A stretch of 64,000 nucleotides of DNA from Bacteroidota bacterium (GTDB lineage: Bacteria > Bacteroidota > Ignavibacteria > Palsa-1295). The notes under the pieces are model-generated. The model was not told the DNA's origin. It saw only the letters and a list, made by a program, of their open reading frames with translations, and searched no databases. The stretch is from NCBI GenBank assembly GCA_021324685.1, contig JAJPIQ010000081.1, positions 33,653 to 97,652 of the forward strand, given 5' to 3'. A program made the position numbers and the translations under genes. Shown piece by piece: positions 41,867 through 50,900 of this stretch (the first letter of the stretch is position 1; each line of letters opens with the position of its first letter).

Positions 41867-42566
41867 GACGTGTGTGATGCTCTCGATGATAGCAATTTCA
41901 TGGAGTGTGTTTCCCGTACGCGTTTTCGCTCAAAACAGCAGTGAATTCCCAACGACGATCAACCGGACCGGTTCGCAATTTCGAATTGCCCGATTGAAAT
42001 ATCCCGGCGGAAGCGATTGGTATAACGGCCAGAGCGAAGAACCGAATCTCCTGAAATTCCTGCGCGAAAATACGAATATCGATGTCGATCCCGAATATTT
42101 CTATGTCGATGTCGCGAGCGACGATATTTTCAATTACCCGTTTCTTTTCATGACCGGGCATGGCCGCGTCGATTTTACGGAAACGGAGATCCGGCGCCTG
42201 CGTGCCTATTGCGATGCCGGCGGATTCCTCTATATCGATGACGATTACGGCCTCGATACGACGATCCGACCGGAGTTGAAAAAGATTTTTCCCGAGCAGG
42301 ATTTAGTAGAGTTGCCGTGGTCCTATGGGCTCTACCATTGCCATTTCGATTTTCCGAATGGCATGCCAAAAACACACGAGCATGACGGAAAGCCGGCTCA
42401 GGGCTTCGGCCTTTTCAGTAACGGTCGCCTTTGTGTGTTCTATACCTACCAATCGAATCCGAGCGATGGCTGGGACGACCCGGAAGTCCACGGCGACCCC
42501 GCAGAGAAGCGTGAAGAAGCGCTACGAATCGGGACAAATATCGTGGTCTGGGCTCTGGAGCATTGA
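41826..42566 (+). CDS. DUF4159-domain secreted protein
   Basis: 246 residues. Signal peptide up to VFAQ (about residue 36). The DUF4159 core reads FRIARLKYPGGSDWYNGQSEEPNLLKFL, PFLFMTGHGRVDFTETEIRRLRAYCDAGGFLYIDDDYG and DLVELPWSYGLYHCHFDFPNG. The fold resembles glutamine-amidotransferase-like domains in large membrane proteins; function unknown. The ATG at 41826 or 41856 is possible. Its start region overlaps that of the divergent YfhO gene. Confidence 0.8.
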   Translation: MLFRSFTFSRMVAMTCVMLSMIAISWSVFPVRVFAQNSSEFPTTINRTGSQFRIARLKYPGGSDWYNGQSEEPNLLKFLRENTNIDVDPEYFYVDVASDDIFNYPFLFMTGHGRVDFTETEIRRLRAYCDAGGFLYIDDDYGLDTTIRPELKKIFPEQDLVELPWSYGLYHCHFDFPNGMPKTHEHDGKPAQGFGLFSNGRLCVFYTYQSNPSDGWDDPEVHGDPAEKREEALRIGTNIVVWALEH

Positions 42567-42602
42567 GGAATTGAAGTTAAAGGACGAAATTAATAAAAGC
42601 AC

Positions 42603-42633
42603 AAAAATAAAAATGGCTCCCATTGAGAGCCAT
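42603..42633 (-). terminator. Rho-independent terminator for the minus-strand coiled-coil gene
   Basis: Read on the minus strand, ATGGCTC and GAGCCAT (plus 42627-42633 and 42613-42619) form a perfect 7-bp stem with a seven-base loop, followed at once by TTTTATTTTT (42612-42603). It lies 48 bases after the stop of the gene at 42681. Confidence 0.75.
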
Positions 42634-42680
42634 GATTATTGCTTTATTAGATTAGTCTTTGATTTAATGGATCGATAACA

Positions 42681-43097
42681 TTACCGCCGGTCGCCGTCGC
42701 GATCGTGGGAATCTCTCTGATCGAACGCGTGACTCGACAACATATTATTTCGTTCCATGGCCAGCGCATTTTCCCGCTGCTGGATATTTTGCAAGTCGGC
42801 GACGATCCGATCGCGATCGTACGAGTTTCTCCAGCCATAGCGTTCGTTCTCGAGTTGAGCGCGAAGGTTCTGTTCCTGGGAGTTAAGTTCCGCGCGCTGG
42901 CGGTCGATATCGCGTAAACGGTCTTCGAAACGAGCGCGGTCCTGTTGATCGAAACGAGCGCGATCGTCCGGCCGGAAATTGTGAGCGGCATCGAAGCCAT
43001 GGTCTCGGGGCGGATCGGCCTGAGCGGCCGGGATCGCGGCGAGCGAAATCATTCCGAGTGAGAGCGCGAGAAGCGTGGTCCTCCAATATCGTTGCAT
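42681..43097 (-). CDS. Small periplasmic coiled-coil protein
   Basis: 138 residues. Signal peptide MQRYWRTTLLALSLGMISLAAIPAAQA; mature part strongly charged and helical (RARFEDRLRDIDRQRAELNSQEQNLRAQLENE), ending in an Asp/Arg-rich tail (DQRDSHDRDGDRR). The heptad-like run suggests a coiled coil, as in Spy/CpxP-like or Skp-like periplasmic proteins, but no motif confirms this. It has its own leader hairpin upstream and a strong terminator downstream, so it is a single-gene unit. Confidence 0.7.
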   Translation of the reverse strand: MQRYWRTTLLALSLGMISLAAIPAAQADPPRDHGFDAAHNFRPDDRARFDQQDRARFEDRLRDIDRQRAELNSQEQNLRAQLENERYGWRNSYDRDRIVADLQNIQQRENALAMERNNMLSSHAFDQRDSHDRDGDRR

Positions 43098-43111
43098 AAT
43101 GCTGTCCTTTC

Positions 43112-43142
43112 TTTTAATGAGAGTGTCTTGCTCTCATTAAAA
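43112..43142 (-). promoter_or_regulatory. Perfect 12-bp leader hairpin before the coiled-coil gene
   Basis: TTTTAATGAGAG (43112-43123) and CTCTCATTAAAA (43131-43142) are exact inverted copies around a seven-base loop. On the minus strand the hairpin ends just before GAAAGGACAG, a ribosome-binding AAAGGA eight bases from the ATG at 43097. Its place in the 5' leader suggests mRNA stabilisation, translational control or a repressor site. Confidence 0.5.
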
Positions 43143-43164
43143 TAGACGGACTGCACCGTACTTA

Positions 43165-43194
43165 GTTATACCGGATCTGCTGAATAATTCTTAA
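43165..43194 (-). promoter_or_regulatory. Candidate promoter for the coiled-coil gene
   Basis: On the minus strand TTAAGA (43194-43189), an 18-base spacer and TATAAC (43170-43165) resemble a sigma70-type promoter with a poor -35. Transcription would start just upstream of the leader hairpin, placing the hairpin at the 5' end of the mRNA. Confidence 0.3.
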
Positions 43195-43227
43195 CGAGAT
43201 AATACGTGAGCGAGCGGTGCGTGGAAG

Positions 43228-43587
43228 CTATGCGGACAGGATGTTCCGATTGTATCCTTTTTCGCCGAAGGGTTGAAGGTCTTCGATCGTTAATCGTTCC
43301 AATTCCGCAAGTTCCGCTTTGGGATCGGCGGTGTCGTCGGAGTATTGTAGCTCGTGAAGGATTTCGAAGGCGAATTGGTCTTCGCCGCACCGTTTCCAAT
43401 CTTCCTGCAGATCGCGGTTGGTGTGACCGCCGGCATCGAGCTTGAATTTTTCTCCATTCCAGATCCGGTCGAGATCGTTCGCTCGGGCAACGTAACGCTT
43501 GCCGTTGGTAACGTTTCGGATCGCGAAAATTCCCATCCGCGGTTTTCGCTGTTTATATTCCGCGATCAGTTCCTTGCGAGATTTCAT
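43228..43587 (-). CDS. GIY-YIG nuclease-like protein with altered motif
   Basis: 119 residues. The GIY-YIG-type start reads MGIFAIRNVTNGKRYVARA (GIF and YVA in place of GIY and YIG), followed by LDRIWNGEKFKLDAGGHTNRDLQEDWKRCGEDQFAFEILHEL and the terminal EKGYNRN. Related small proteins in Bacteroidota and Firmicutes carry similar changes; catalytic ability is doubtful without the first Tyr. ATG at 43587 is used. It lies ten bases after the icd stop, so it is probably co-transcribed with icd. Confidence 0.75.
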   Translation of the reverse strand: MKSRKELIAEYKQRKPRMGIFAIRNVTNGKRYVARANDLDRIWNGEKFKLDAGGHTNRDLQEDWKRCGEDQFAFEILHELQYSDDTADPKAELAELERLTIEDLQPFGEKGYNRNILSA

Positions 43588-43597
43588 GGGAACCGCT

Positions 43598-44968
43598 TCA
43601 CATTCGCTTGATGATTTCATCGCCGAACTGACTCGTCTTTACTTCATGGGCGCCTTCCATGAGGCGAGCGAAATCGTACGTGACGTTCTTCGACGCGATC
43701 GCAGATTCGAGTCCTTTAATAATAAGATCGGCCGCTTCCGCCCAGCCCATATAGCGGAGCATCATCTCGCCGGACAAGATCACGGACCCGGGATTGACCT
43801 TATCGAGGTTCGCATATTTCGGAGCCGTCCCATGGGTCGCTTCGAAGATCGCGGCACCGGAGACGTAATTGATATTCGCTCCCGGTGCAATGCCGATACC
43901 GCCGACCTGTGCGGCAAGGGCATCGGAGAGATAATCGCCGTTTAAATTCAGTGTGGCGATCACATCGAAATCTTCCGGCCGTGTCAGCACTTGCTGGAGC
44001 GTAATATCGGCAATGGCATCTTTGATCAGGAGCGCACCTTCTGAGAGCCGCTTTTTCTGAAGATCGTTGGCCTGCTGTTCGCCGAAGGCTTTTTTCTGAT
44101 CTTCCCATTCGGCCCAGGTAAAGACCTGATTGCCGTAGCGCTCCCTTGCCATTTTGTATCCCCAGTCGCGGAACGCGCCTTCGGTGAATTTCATGATATT
44201 GCCTTTGTGGACAAACGTCACGGATTTGCGCTTGTGAGCAAGTGCATAGTCGATCGCAGCGGCAATAAGGCGCTCGGAACCTTCTTCGCTTACGGGCTTG
44301 ATCCCGATACCCACATGCGGTGGATTTTCGTATTCCGGAATGCCGGCGGACCTGGCCCAGTCGCTCGATTTCGATTTGGTCCCGAAGCGGATTTTTCCAA
44401 AGGCCTGTGGAAATTCTTTTTCCATAAAGGCAAGAACTTTATTCGCTTCGGAACTGCCGGCCTGCCATTCGATGCCGGCATAAATATCTTCCGTGTTTTC
44501 GCGAAAAATGACCATGTCGACAAGCTCGGGCCGCTTGACGGGCGAAGGAACGCCGGAAAAATAGCGCACCGGCCGAAGACAAACGTAGAGATCGAGCTGT
44601 TGACGGAGCGCAACGTTCAGGGACCGAATTCCGCCACCGACGGGAGTCGTCAGGGGCCCTTTGATGCCGACGAGATACTCGCGCATCGCGTCCAGCGATT
44701 CGTTCGGCAGCCAGGTGTTCTCACCGTATATCTCATTCGCCTTTTCGCCGGCATAGACTTCGTACCATTCGATCTTTCGCTTGCCGGCATAGGCTTTTTG
44801 AACGGCTGCGTCGAAGACTCGGACGGAAGCGCGCCAGATGTCGGGGCCCGTGCCATCGCCTTCAATAAAGGGAATAATAGGATGGTCCGGCACGTGAAGG
44901 CCGGATGATTTCATAGAGATTTTTTCGCCGCGTTCCGGCTTTTTCAATTTTTTGGAGTCAATGCTCAT
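43598..44968 (-). CDS. icd: Isocitrate dehydrogenase (NADP-type)
   Basis: TCA-cycle enzyme, 456 residues, like the homodimeric E. coli form. Key segments are [14 protein letters not shown], the substrate loop [23 protein letters not shown] (the Ser is the E. coli phosphorylation site), [53 protein letters not shown] and [16 protein letters not shown] preference is likely by family but not checked. An alternative start at M19 is possible. It is followed by the GIY-YIG-like gene. icdK (aceK) is not visible. Confidence 0.97.
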   Translation of the reverse strand: MSIDSKKLKKPERGEKISMKSSGLHVPDHPIIPFIEGDGTGPDIWRASVRVFDAAVQKAYAGKRKIEWYEVYAGEKANEIYGENTWLPNESLDAMREYLVGIKGPLTTPVGGGIRSLNVALRQQLDLYVCLRPVRYFSGVPSPVKRPELVDMVIFRENTEDIYAGIEWQAGSSEANKVLAFMEKEFPQAFGKIRFGTKSKSSDWARSAGIPEYENPPHVGIGIKPVSEEGSERLIAAAIDYALAHKRKSVTFVHKGNIMKFTEGAFRDWGYKMARERYGNQVFTWAEWEDQKKAFGEQQANDLQKKRLSEGALLIKDAIADITLQQVLTRPEDFDVIATLNLNGDYLSDALAAQVGGIGIAPGANINYVSGAAIFEATHGTAPKYANLDKVNPGSVILSGEMMLRYMGWAEAADLIIKGLESAIASKNVTYDFARLMEGAHEVKTSQFGDEIIKRM

Positions 44969-45033
44969 GGTAAAAATAAATTTGGGAGAACCGATGCAAA
45001 AATACGAAGAAACGAACGGTTGGCCCTTCGATA

Positions 45034-46704
45034 TCAGCTTTTTCGTGTTCGCTTATCGTGCAGGGCGATTTCGATAAGAAGCCACAGCCCGGCGACGGCG
45101 GCGGCGAAAAAGAACAGGATCGCAAGTCCCGGATAACCGAAGATCTTGAACGAGGTATCGACGCGCATCAGCATCGCGGCGCCGACAATAAGCGCCGCAA
45201 GGACGAGAGAGGTAGCGATGCGGTTCGCGATCTTTTGAAATCCTTCAATGAGCGTTTCTTCCTCGATGGCGTCCACGCGGACGGTAAGCTCATTTTTTGT
45301 AATGGCATCCAATATTTTATTGACACGGCGGGGAAGCTGCAACGCAAATTCCTTTGCTTCGACGGCGGAGGCGAGAAGCCGTGCCGGCGTAAGCGATTGA
45401 ACCAGCCGGTTCTCGGTAAGCTGGAATGCTTCCCGTCGGATCGCTTCGGTGGGATCGAATGTGGGATCCAAGATTCGCCCCACGGCATCGAGATTGAGCA
45501 GGGTCTTGCCCAGCATGGTGAGTTCGACGGGCATGCGGATCCCGTGTTCGAGGCAGAGCTGACTGAATTCCATAACGGCGATGCCCACCTGCAATGTTTG
45601 GAGTTCGCCGGTCATCCGTTCCTCCAGGACCTGCGCGATACGATGGCTGAGCTCCGTTTCCTTCACTGGCCTCTCGGTGACGCGTTCGCCGATCGTGAGA
45701 CCGATGCGTGTCGCATCATCGCTTTTTCCTTCGCTGATTGCAAGCAGTAATTTCAAAAGCTCTTCTTGCATCGAGGGTTGAAGGCGCCCGATCATGCCGA
45801 GATCGAGTAAGGCAACGCGGTAATCGTTCGTGAGGAAAATGTTCCCTGGGTGTGGATCGGCATGGAATACGCCGTCGACCAGAATCTGCTTTAAATAGGC
45901 CTGGAACAGTTGTGCGGCGATCGCATGCCCGTCCATGGAGAGCTGTGCCAACGGGCCGATCGCGGTGATTTTGCGGCCGTGAATATAGTCCATCGTGAGG
46001 ACGCGTGCGGTCGTATAATCTTCGATGGGGCGAGGGACGACGATCCGATCGAAGGATTCCAAATTGTGGCCGATCTCCGTTAAATTTCGAGCTTCCCGCA
46101 GGTAGTCGAGTTCTTTTGCGAGAGAATGCCGAAATTCGTCGAGCGTTTCCTGAAAGCGGTATTGCTTTCCGAGTTCCGTATGGGCATCCAAAAATTCGGC
46201 AATGTCTTCGAGCGCGGCAAGGTCTTTGGTGATTGCTTCGCGCACGTTCGGCCGTTGCACTTTAACGGCGACCCTGCGACCGTCCCGTAAGGTAGCGCGG
46301 TGCACCTGTCCGAGGGAGGCGCTCGCGATGGGAACGTTCTCGAACGTCTGAAACGCTTTCGAGATTCGGACTCCCAGCTCTTCTTCTACGATTCGTTCTA
46401 CCTCTGCGAAGCCAAACGGTTCCAGGCGGTCCTGAAGCCTGGCAAGGGCGATGACGTAGGGCATCGGAAGTAGATCGAACCGCGACGAAAGTAATTGGCC
46501 GAGCTTGATATACAGCGGGCCCATCGCTTCCAGGTCGTGCGCAAGCTCTTCCGGTTTTGCTGCGATTTCGGGATCGCCTCGTTGTTCGTCCAGCGTCGCC
46601 GAAAGACCGGTCTCCAGCAGGAGGTCGCTGCGGCCATACTTCCACAGCAATTCTGCAATGTCCTTGTAGCGCTTCAAAAATTCCGGCTTAAGGGAGATCG
46701 GCAT
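45034..46704 (-). CDS. ABC1/UbiB/AarF-family atypical kinase
   Basis: 556 residues. The family N-terminal motif [19 protein letters not shown] (KxGQ), the Ala-rich loop [21 protein letters not shown] and the [11 protein letters not shown] catalytic segment with [10 protein letters not shown] (DFG-like) are all present, followed by two C-terminal hydrophobic segments. Homologues act in ubiquinone/isoprenoid metabolism as ATPases. ATG at 46704 is used in preference to a TTG six codons upstream. A promoter-like -10 and a palindrome lie upstream (see those entries). Confidence 0.93.
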   Translation of the reverse strand: MPISLKPEFLKRYKDIAELLWKYGRSDLLLETGLSATLDEQRGDPEIAAKPEELAHDLEAMGPLYIKLGQLLSSRFDLLPMPYVIALARLQDRLEPFGFAEVERIVEEELGVRISKAFQTFENVPIASASLGQVHRATLRDGRRVAVKVQRPNVREAITKDLAALEDIAEFLDAHTELGKQYRFQETLDEFRHSLAKELDYLREARNLTEIGHNLESFDRIVVPRPIEDYTTARVLTMDYIHGRKITAIGPLAQLSMDGHAIAAQLFQAYLKQILVDGVFHADPHPGNIFLTNDYRVALLDLGMIGRLQPSMQEELLKLLLAISEGKSDDATRIGLTIGERVTERPVKETELSHRIAQVLEERMTGELQTLQVGIAVMEFSQLCLEHGIRMPVELTMLGKTLLNLDAVGRILDPTFDPTEAIRREAFQLTENRLVQSLTPARLLASAVEAKEFALQLPRRVNKILDAITKNELTVRVDAIEEETLIEGFQKIANRIATSLVLAALIVGAAMLMRVDTSFKIFGYPGLAILFFFAAAVAGLWLLIEIALHDKRTRKS

Positions 46705-46758
46705 CGCCCAGCCGTAGCGCAATTATCAGACCGAAAGGCACGGCGATTGCTTTTTTAA

Positions 46759-46777
46759 TGTACGATAACATCGTACA
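46759..46777. promoter_or_regulatory. Candidate operator upstream of the AarF-family kinase gene
   Basis: TGTACGAT-AAC-ATCGTACA is a perfect 8-bp inverted repeat with three-base centre, 55 bases before the kinase start and about 37 bases downstream of a TATAAT box. The geometry is that of a dimeric repressor site. No regulator gene is adjacent. Confidence 0.45.
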
Positions 46778-46813
46778 ACATGCCAGAGAAAATGCAATAG
46801 ACGAACTTCGGGA

Positions 46814-46841
46814 ATTATATCATCGTCCCAAAAAAAGTCGT
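46814..46841 (-). promoter_or_regulatory. Candidate promoter of the AarF-family kinase gene
   Basis: On the minus strand a consensus TATAAT (46819-46814) lies in the gap after the LD-carboxypeptidase gene. A -35 about 16 bases upstream (ACGACT) is weak, matching mainly GAC. With the inverted repeat at 46759-46777 downstream, repression by road-block is conceivable. Confidence 0.4.
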
Positions 46842-46843
46842 GA

Positions 46844-47794
46844 TCATTCCAGGGGCGATCGGGCAAGTGCCATGTGAGCGCTCTCGGACTTTATCGTAAT
46901 TCGCAGGGTTCCGCCGTAGGGAAGCGTCCACATTCGTTTCTCGTGCCCAAACGGGATATTTCGAAGGATCGGGACTTTTGTTTTCAAAAAGTATTCGTTG
47001 AGAATTTCATCGAGCGAGCGTGTCGGCGATTCGGGGTCGGAGTTGCAGTTCGTAAAATGACCGAGGAGAATCGCCTTCGCATCTGTAAAAGCCCCGGCCA
47101 GCCGGAGCTGAGCCAGGCACGCATCGACCCGACGAGGTTTTTCGTCGATGTCCTCGAAAATCGGGACAATCCCACGGAAGGAAGGCTGGAACGGAGTTCC
47201 CATAAGGCTGCAAAAGACGGTCAGGTTTCCTCCGATTAGTTTTCCTTCGATCGTCTGCGTTCGTCGCGTTGAGCGGGTAATGGCAACGTCTCCGAATTCG
47301 AAGCTCCTGCTCGTGGTCATCGCCCGCCAAAAATATTCCTCCGTGATGGGATCGACCTCATCCCAAAGATCGACGCCAGGCATTGGGCCAAAAAACATCG
47401 AGCGGAGCACGGCCTTTTTATAGAGCGCTGCAAAAAGCGCGGTCGCATCCGAATAGCCAACGAGAATTTTCGGATTTTGGCGAATAAGATTATAATCGAC
47501 CTTGTCAAGAAGGCGAAGCGACCCGAACCCTCCTCGATGATAAAAAATGGCACGTATCGCCTTGTTTTTGAACATCGCATGCAAATCGGCAAGGCGATGC
47601 TCATCTCGAGCAGAGAGGTAACTTGGCTGCTCCATTCCATCGCGCAGGTGTTTTCCGAGTTCGACCCGGTAACCAAGCCGCTCAAAATACCGGACGGAGC
47701 GTTCGATCCGCTCCTCGGAGCGGGGTGGACTAGCCGGGGCTACAATCCCGATCGTATCCCCCGGAACGAGCACTTTTGATTTCATTATGGCCAT
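46844..47794 (-). CDS. ldcA: LD-carboxypeptidase (S66 family)
   Basis: Cuts the terminal D-Ala from murein tetrapeptides during peptidoglycan recycling. 316 residues with DTIGIVAPASPP at the start, the Ser nucleophile in VGYSDATALFAAL, Glu in IFEDIDEKPRR and His in NIPFGHEKRMWTLPYG. Normal length. ATG at 47794 or 47785 (MKSKVLV). No signal peptide, so a cytoplasmic enzyme. It is divergent from the giant surface protein across about 195 bases in which I see nothing specific. Confidence 0.93.
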   Translation of the reverse strand: MAIMKSKVLVPGDTIGIVAPASPPRSEERIERSVRYFERLGYRVELGKHLRDGMEQPSYLSARDEHRLADLHAMFKNKAIRAIFYHRGGFGSLRLLDKVDYNLIRQNPKILVGYSDATALFAALYKKAVLRSMFFGPMPGVDLWDEVDPITEEYFWRAMTTSRSFEFGDVAITRSTRRTQTIEGKLIGGNLTVFCSLMGTPFQPSFRGIVPIFEDIDEKPRRVDACLAQLRLAGAFTDAKAILLGHFTNCNSDPESPTRSLDEILNEYFLKTKVPILRNIPFGHEKRMWTLPYGGTLRITIKSESAHMALARSPLE

Positions 47795-47988
47795 TTTTGA
47801 TTATATTTAATAGACAAAAATATGAACGAAGGTGGCGGGAATTGGTTTTTTTATTAATTCTTTGTTACCTGAGCTTTATTTTGCGTTCTTGATAGTTGCC
47901 GGATTATTTACGTGCGAACGATTCGGCGATTGTTGTAGAATATAGTCTTTTACGTTTTTGCTTATTGCTGTACTTTTTGCTTAATGCT

Positions 47989-50900
47989 ATGAAAGCTTGC
48001 GTCAATGTGATTCTGCTTCTTTTAGTCTCGCTGTTCCTGTTCCTTCCTCAGGGCCTCGTGGCTCAAACATCAGGAGGTGGCGGACTTAGTTCTTCGGGTA
48101 CGGACTATTGGCTCGGTTTTATGCCGAATGGGCCGCCCCCGGGATCTTCCAGTGTTTACCAAGAATTGTTTATTGCGACCGGAGTCGATAATAAGGTAAC
48201 GGTCTACGTCGGCAATTCGGCCCTGCGCACGATCTCACTGACCGCCGGACAAGTTTACGATTTCAACATGACCGGCTATATGACGGCCATCGACGAAAAG
48301 CCCTTGACGAATGCTATTCACATCGTCAGCACGAATCCCGTAACCGTATACGGGTACTCCGCCTGGGGAAATCCGCAGGGGATTGGCGACAGTCCCGATG
48401 GATTTCTCGCCCTGCCGACGACCGCGCTGGGAACGCATTATTTTACAGTGAATTTTCCCGACAATAGTGTATTCGGTCAATGCCCGGGCGAATTCCTGAT
48501 CACTTCCCCGTACGATGGAAATACCATTACGATCAATCCTGCTTCAGACACAAAGGGTGGAGAAAAGGCGGGAGTACCGTGGACCATCACGCTCAATAAG
48601 GGACAAACGTACCTGGTTCAATCGCCGGGAAATAATTTTGGTGCAAACGATCTGACCGGGACTTCGATCACCAGTACCCGGCCGATCTCGGTCCTGACCG
48701 GGCACTCGATCTCGTCCGTACCTACGGACGAATGCTGCTCTGCCGATAACCTGTTCGAAATGATCCCTTCCGTCGACCGCTGGGGATATCAGTATTTCGA
48801 CGAGCCGATGGCGGGTAAATATGTCGTCGGCGATTACATCCGCGTTCTTTCTGGTGAGAACGGCAATCAAATTACATACACCGGCGATCAAAGTGGAGCG
48901 CATAATATCATTCTCGATTCCGGCCAATATACTGACATCACACTCCAGACGGAGGCGATGACCTTCACGTCGACCAACAGCAAGAAATTTATCGTTGCAC
49001 AGTATTCGTATTCGCAGGGATATGACGGCGATCCCGGCTATTCGGACCCGTGGATGGTCTTGTTCACTCCGCAGCAACAATTTGAAAAAGAGATGATCTT
49101 TCGGACGCCGACCTCGACGAAGGGTGCGTTCACGAATTATCTCACGCTTATCGCGCGGAATGATTCCATTAACAAGATCATGATTAACGGTCTGTCGATT
49201 ACGACCTATCCTCAGGTTGGAACCAGTGTGTTCCCAGGCACGAACCCCGTGATGGGAGCGCGGCGAATTACGATCGGCGCCGACGCCAAGAGTTTTATCG
49301 CCAAGAGTCCCGTTCCTTTTGGAGCGTACCAATACGGATTTTCGAACTACTCGGGCTATGGTTGGCCGACCGGCATGGCACAAGGAATTATTTCCCCGGA
49401 CACCCTGCCGCCGCTGATGTCCATCCTGGACAGTAACTGCGGCATGTACCATGTCCAGTTCATCGAACCCCGGACGAAGACCAACGGCTTTTCCTTCGAC
49501 GATACGCATATCGCGTTTCTTAATCTCATCACGGCTGCCGGCGATCCGCGATGGCCAACGCCCTCCTTTAATTACACCTTTACTCCGGATCCGAATTTCC
49601 AAATTGCGGACAGCGTGACGACCGGCACGCTCACCGTAAACGATCCTACGAAGGATGCGTATGCGGCTGTTTTTATTGTCGATCTTGCTGGGAATGATAC
49701 CGTGTATCAGTATCATTATTATGCCCCGAAGATTTCGTTCCAGCCGCAGCCAACGTACGATTTCGGCGAGACGATCGTGGGTACCGATACGTGCCGCACG
49801 ATTACGGTAAAGAATATTCAAGCGAGCGGCGACTTTATTGCCGATTCGGTCTTCATTGGGAAGTTCGCACAAGGGGGAGCGTTCAGTGTTACCCCGACGG
49901 CACTTTCCCGGATCCCGGCCGGCGATTCGATCCAATTGCAGGTCTGCTTCCGGTCTTCGGATACCGGGGTGCATTCGATCGATACGCTGTATCTCGCCTC
50001 GCAGTGCGCGGCGTATTCGATGCCACTGACCGCAACGGCGGTGACCCCGCTCATTTATGCGAACGATCTTAATTTCGGCGAGGTCGATAGCGGTAAAGTA
50101 AAATGTAAACCGCTCCTGATCACGAATCCGGGCAAAGCGCCGCTTGTGATTACGGCACAGGACCTCGTGAACGATCCCGATTTTTCGGTCGATCCGCTGC
50201 AAAAATTCCCGGTCGTGATTCCTCCGGGTGGCAACACCACGATTAGCTTCTGCTTCCATCCGGATTCGAATGGCAGTTTCTCCCGTGTCGTCACATTCCT
50301 GAACGATAATCCGCTTACCTATGAGCACTCGATCAAGGACACGGCACTCCTCACTGGATTTTCGCTGATCGGCGGCGCACGCCTTACTTCGTACACAAAA
50401 GAGTTCACGATCGGTTGTAACGACACCGTGCTCTATGACACGCTCTTCGATCCGTTAAGTAAGGACCAGTCGATCGATAGCGTGGCGATGATCGGGGCAA
50501 ACGCAGATTTCTTTTCTGTGACGAGTACGACGGGTGGAGCGGCAAACGTGCAATATCCCTTCACGCTGACGCCGGATAGTGCCGGCACCGGAGCAAAGAT
50601 CTATTTTGAGATCCAGTACAATCCGACGAAGAACGGAATGGATTTTTCGCAAAAGACGGCTACCCTGCAGGTCTATTCTTCGAGTTTAGAAGGTGGATCT
50701 GTGGCGCCATCGCTCAGCATTCAGGCTCAGCTTGTGGACCCGCTCGTGCAAATAGCGCCGAGCAATGTCACCTTGAGCTCTGCGCGAATTAACCAGCAGG
50801 GAACCGGTACCTTTACTATTACGAATTCCGGCAATGCACCGCTCATCATAAATTCGTACAATATTGGTGGCGCCGATGCCGGGGCATTCACGTTTGCGCC

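Noticed and set aside
48544..50328. 594-codon open frame on the minus strand inside the giant T9SS protein gene
   Set aside because: Product is Arg/Ile/His-rich with no domain or signal; the plus-strand frame has clear IgGFc-like, Hydin-like and sorting domains. Long antisense frames are expected with this codon bias.
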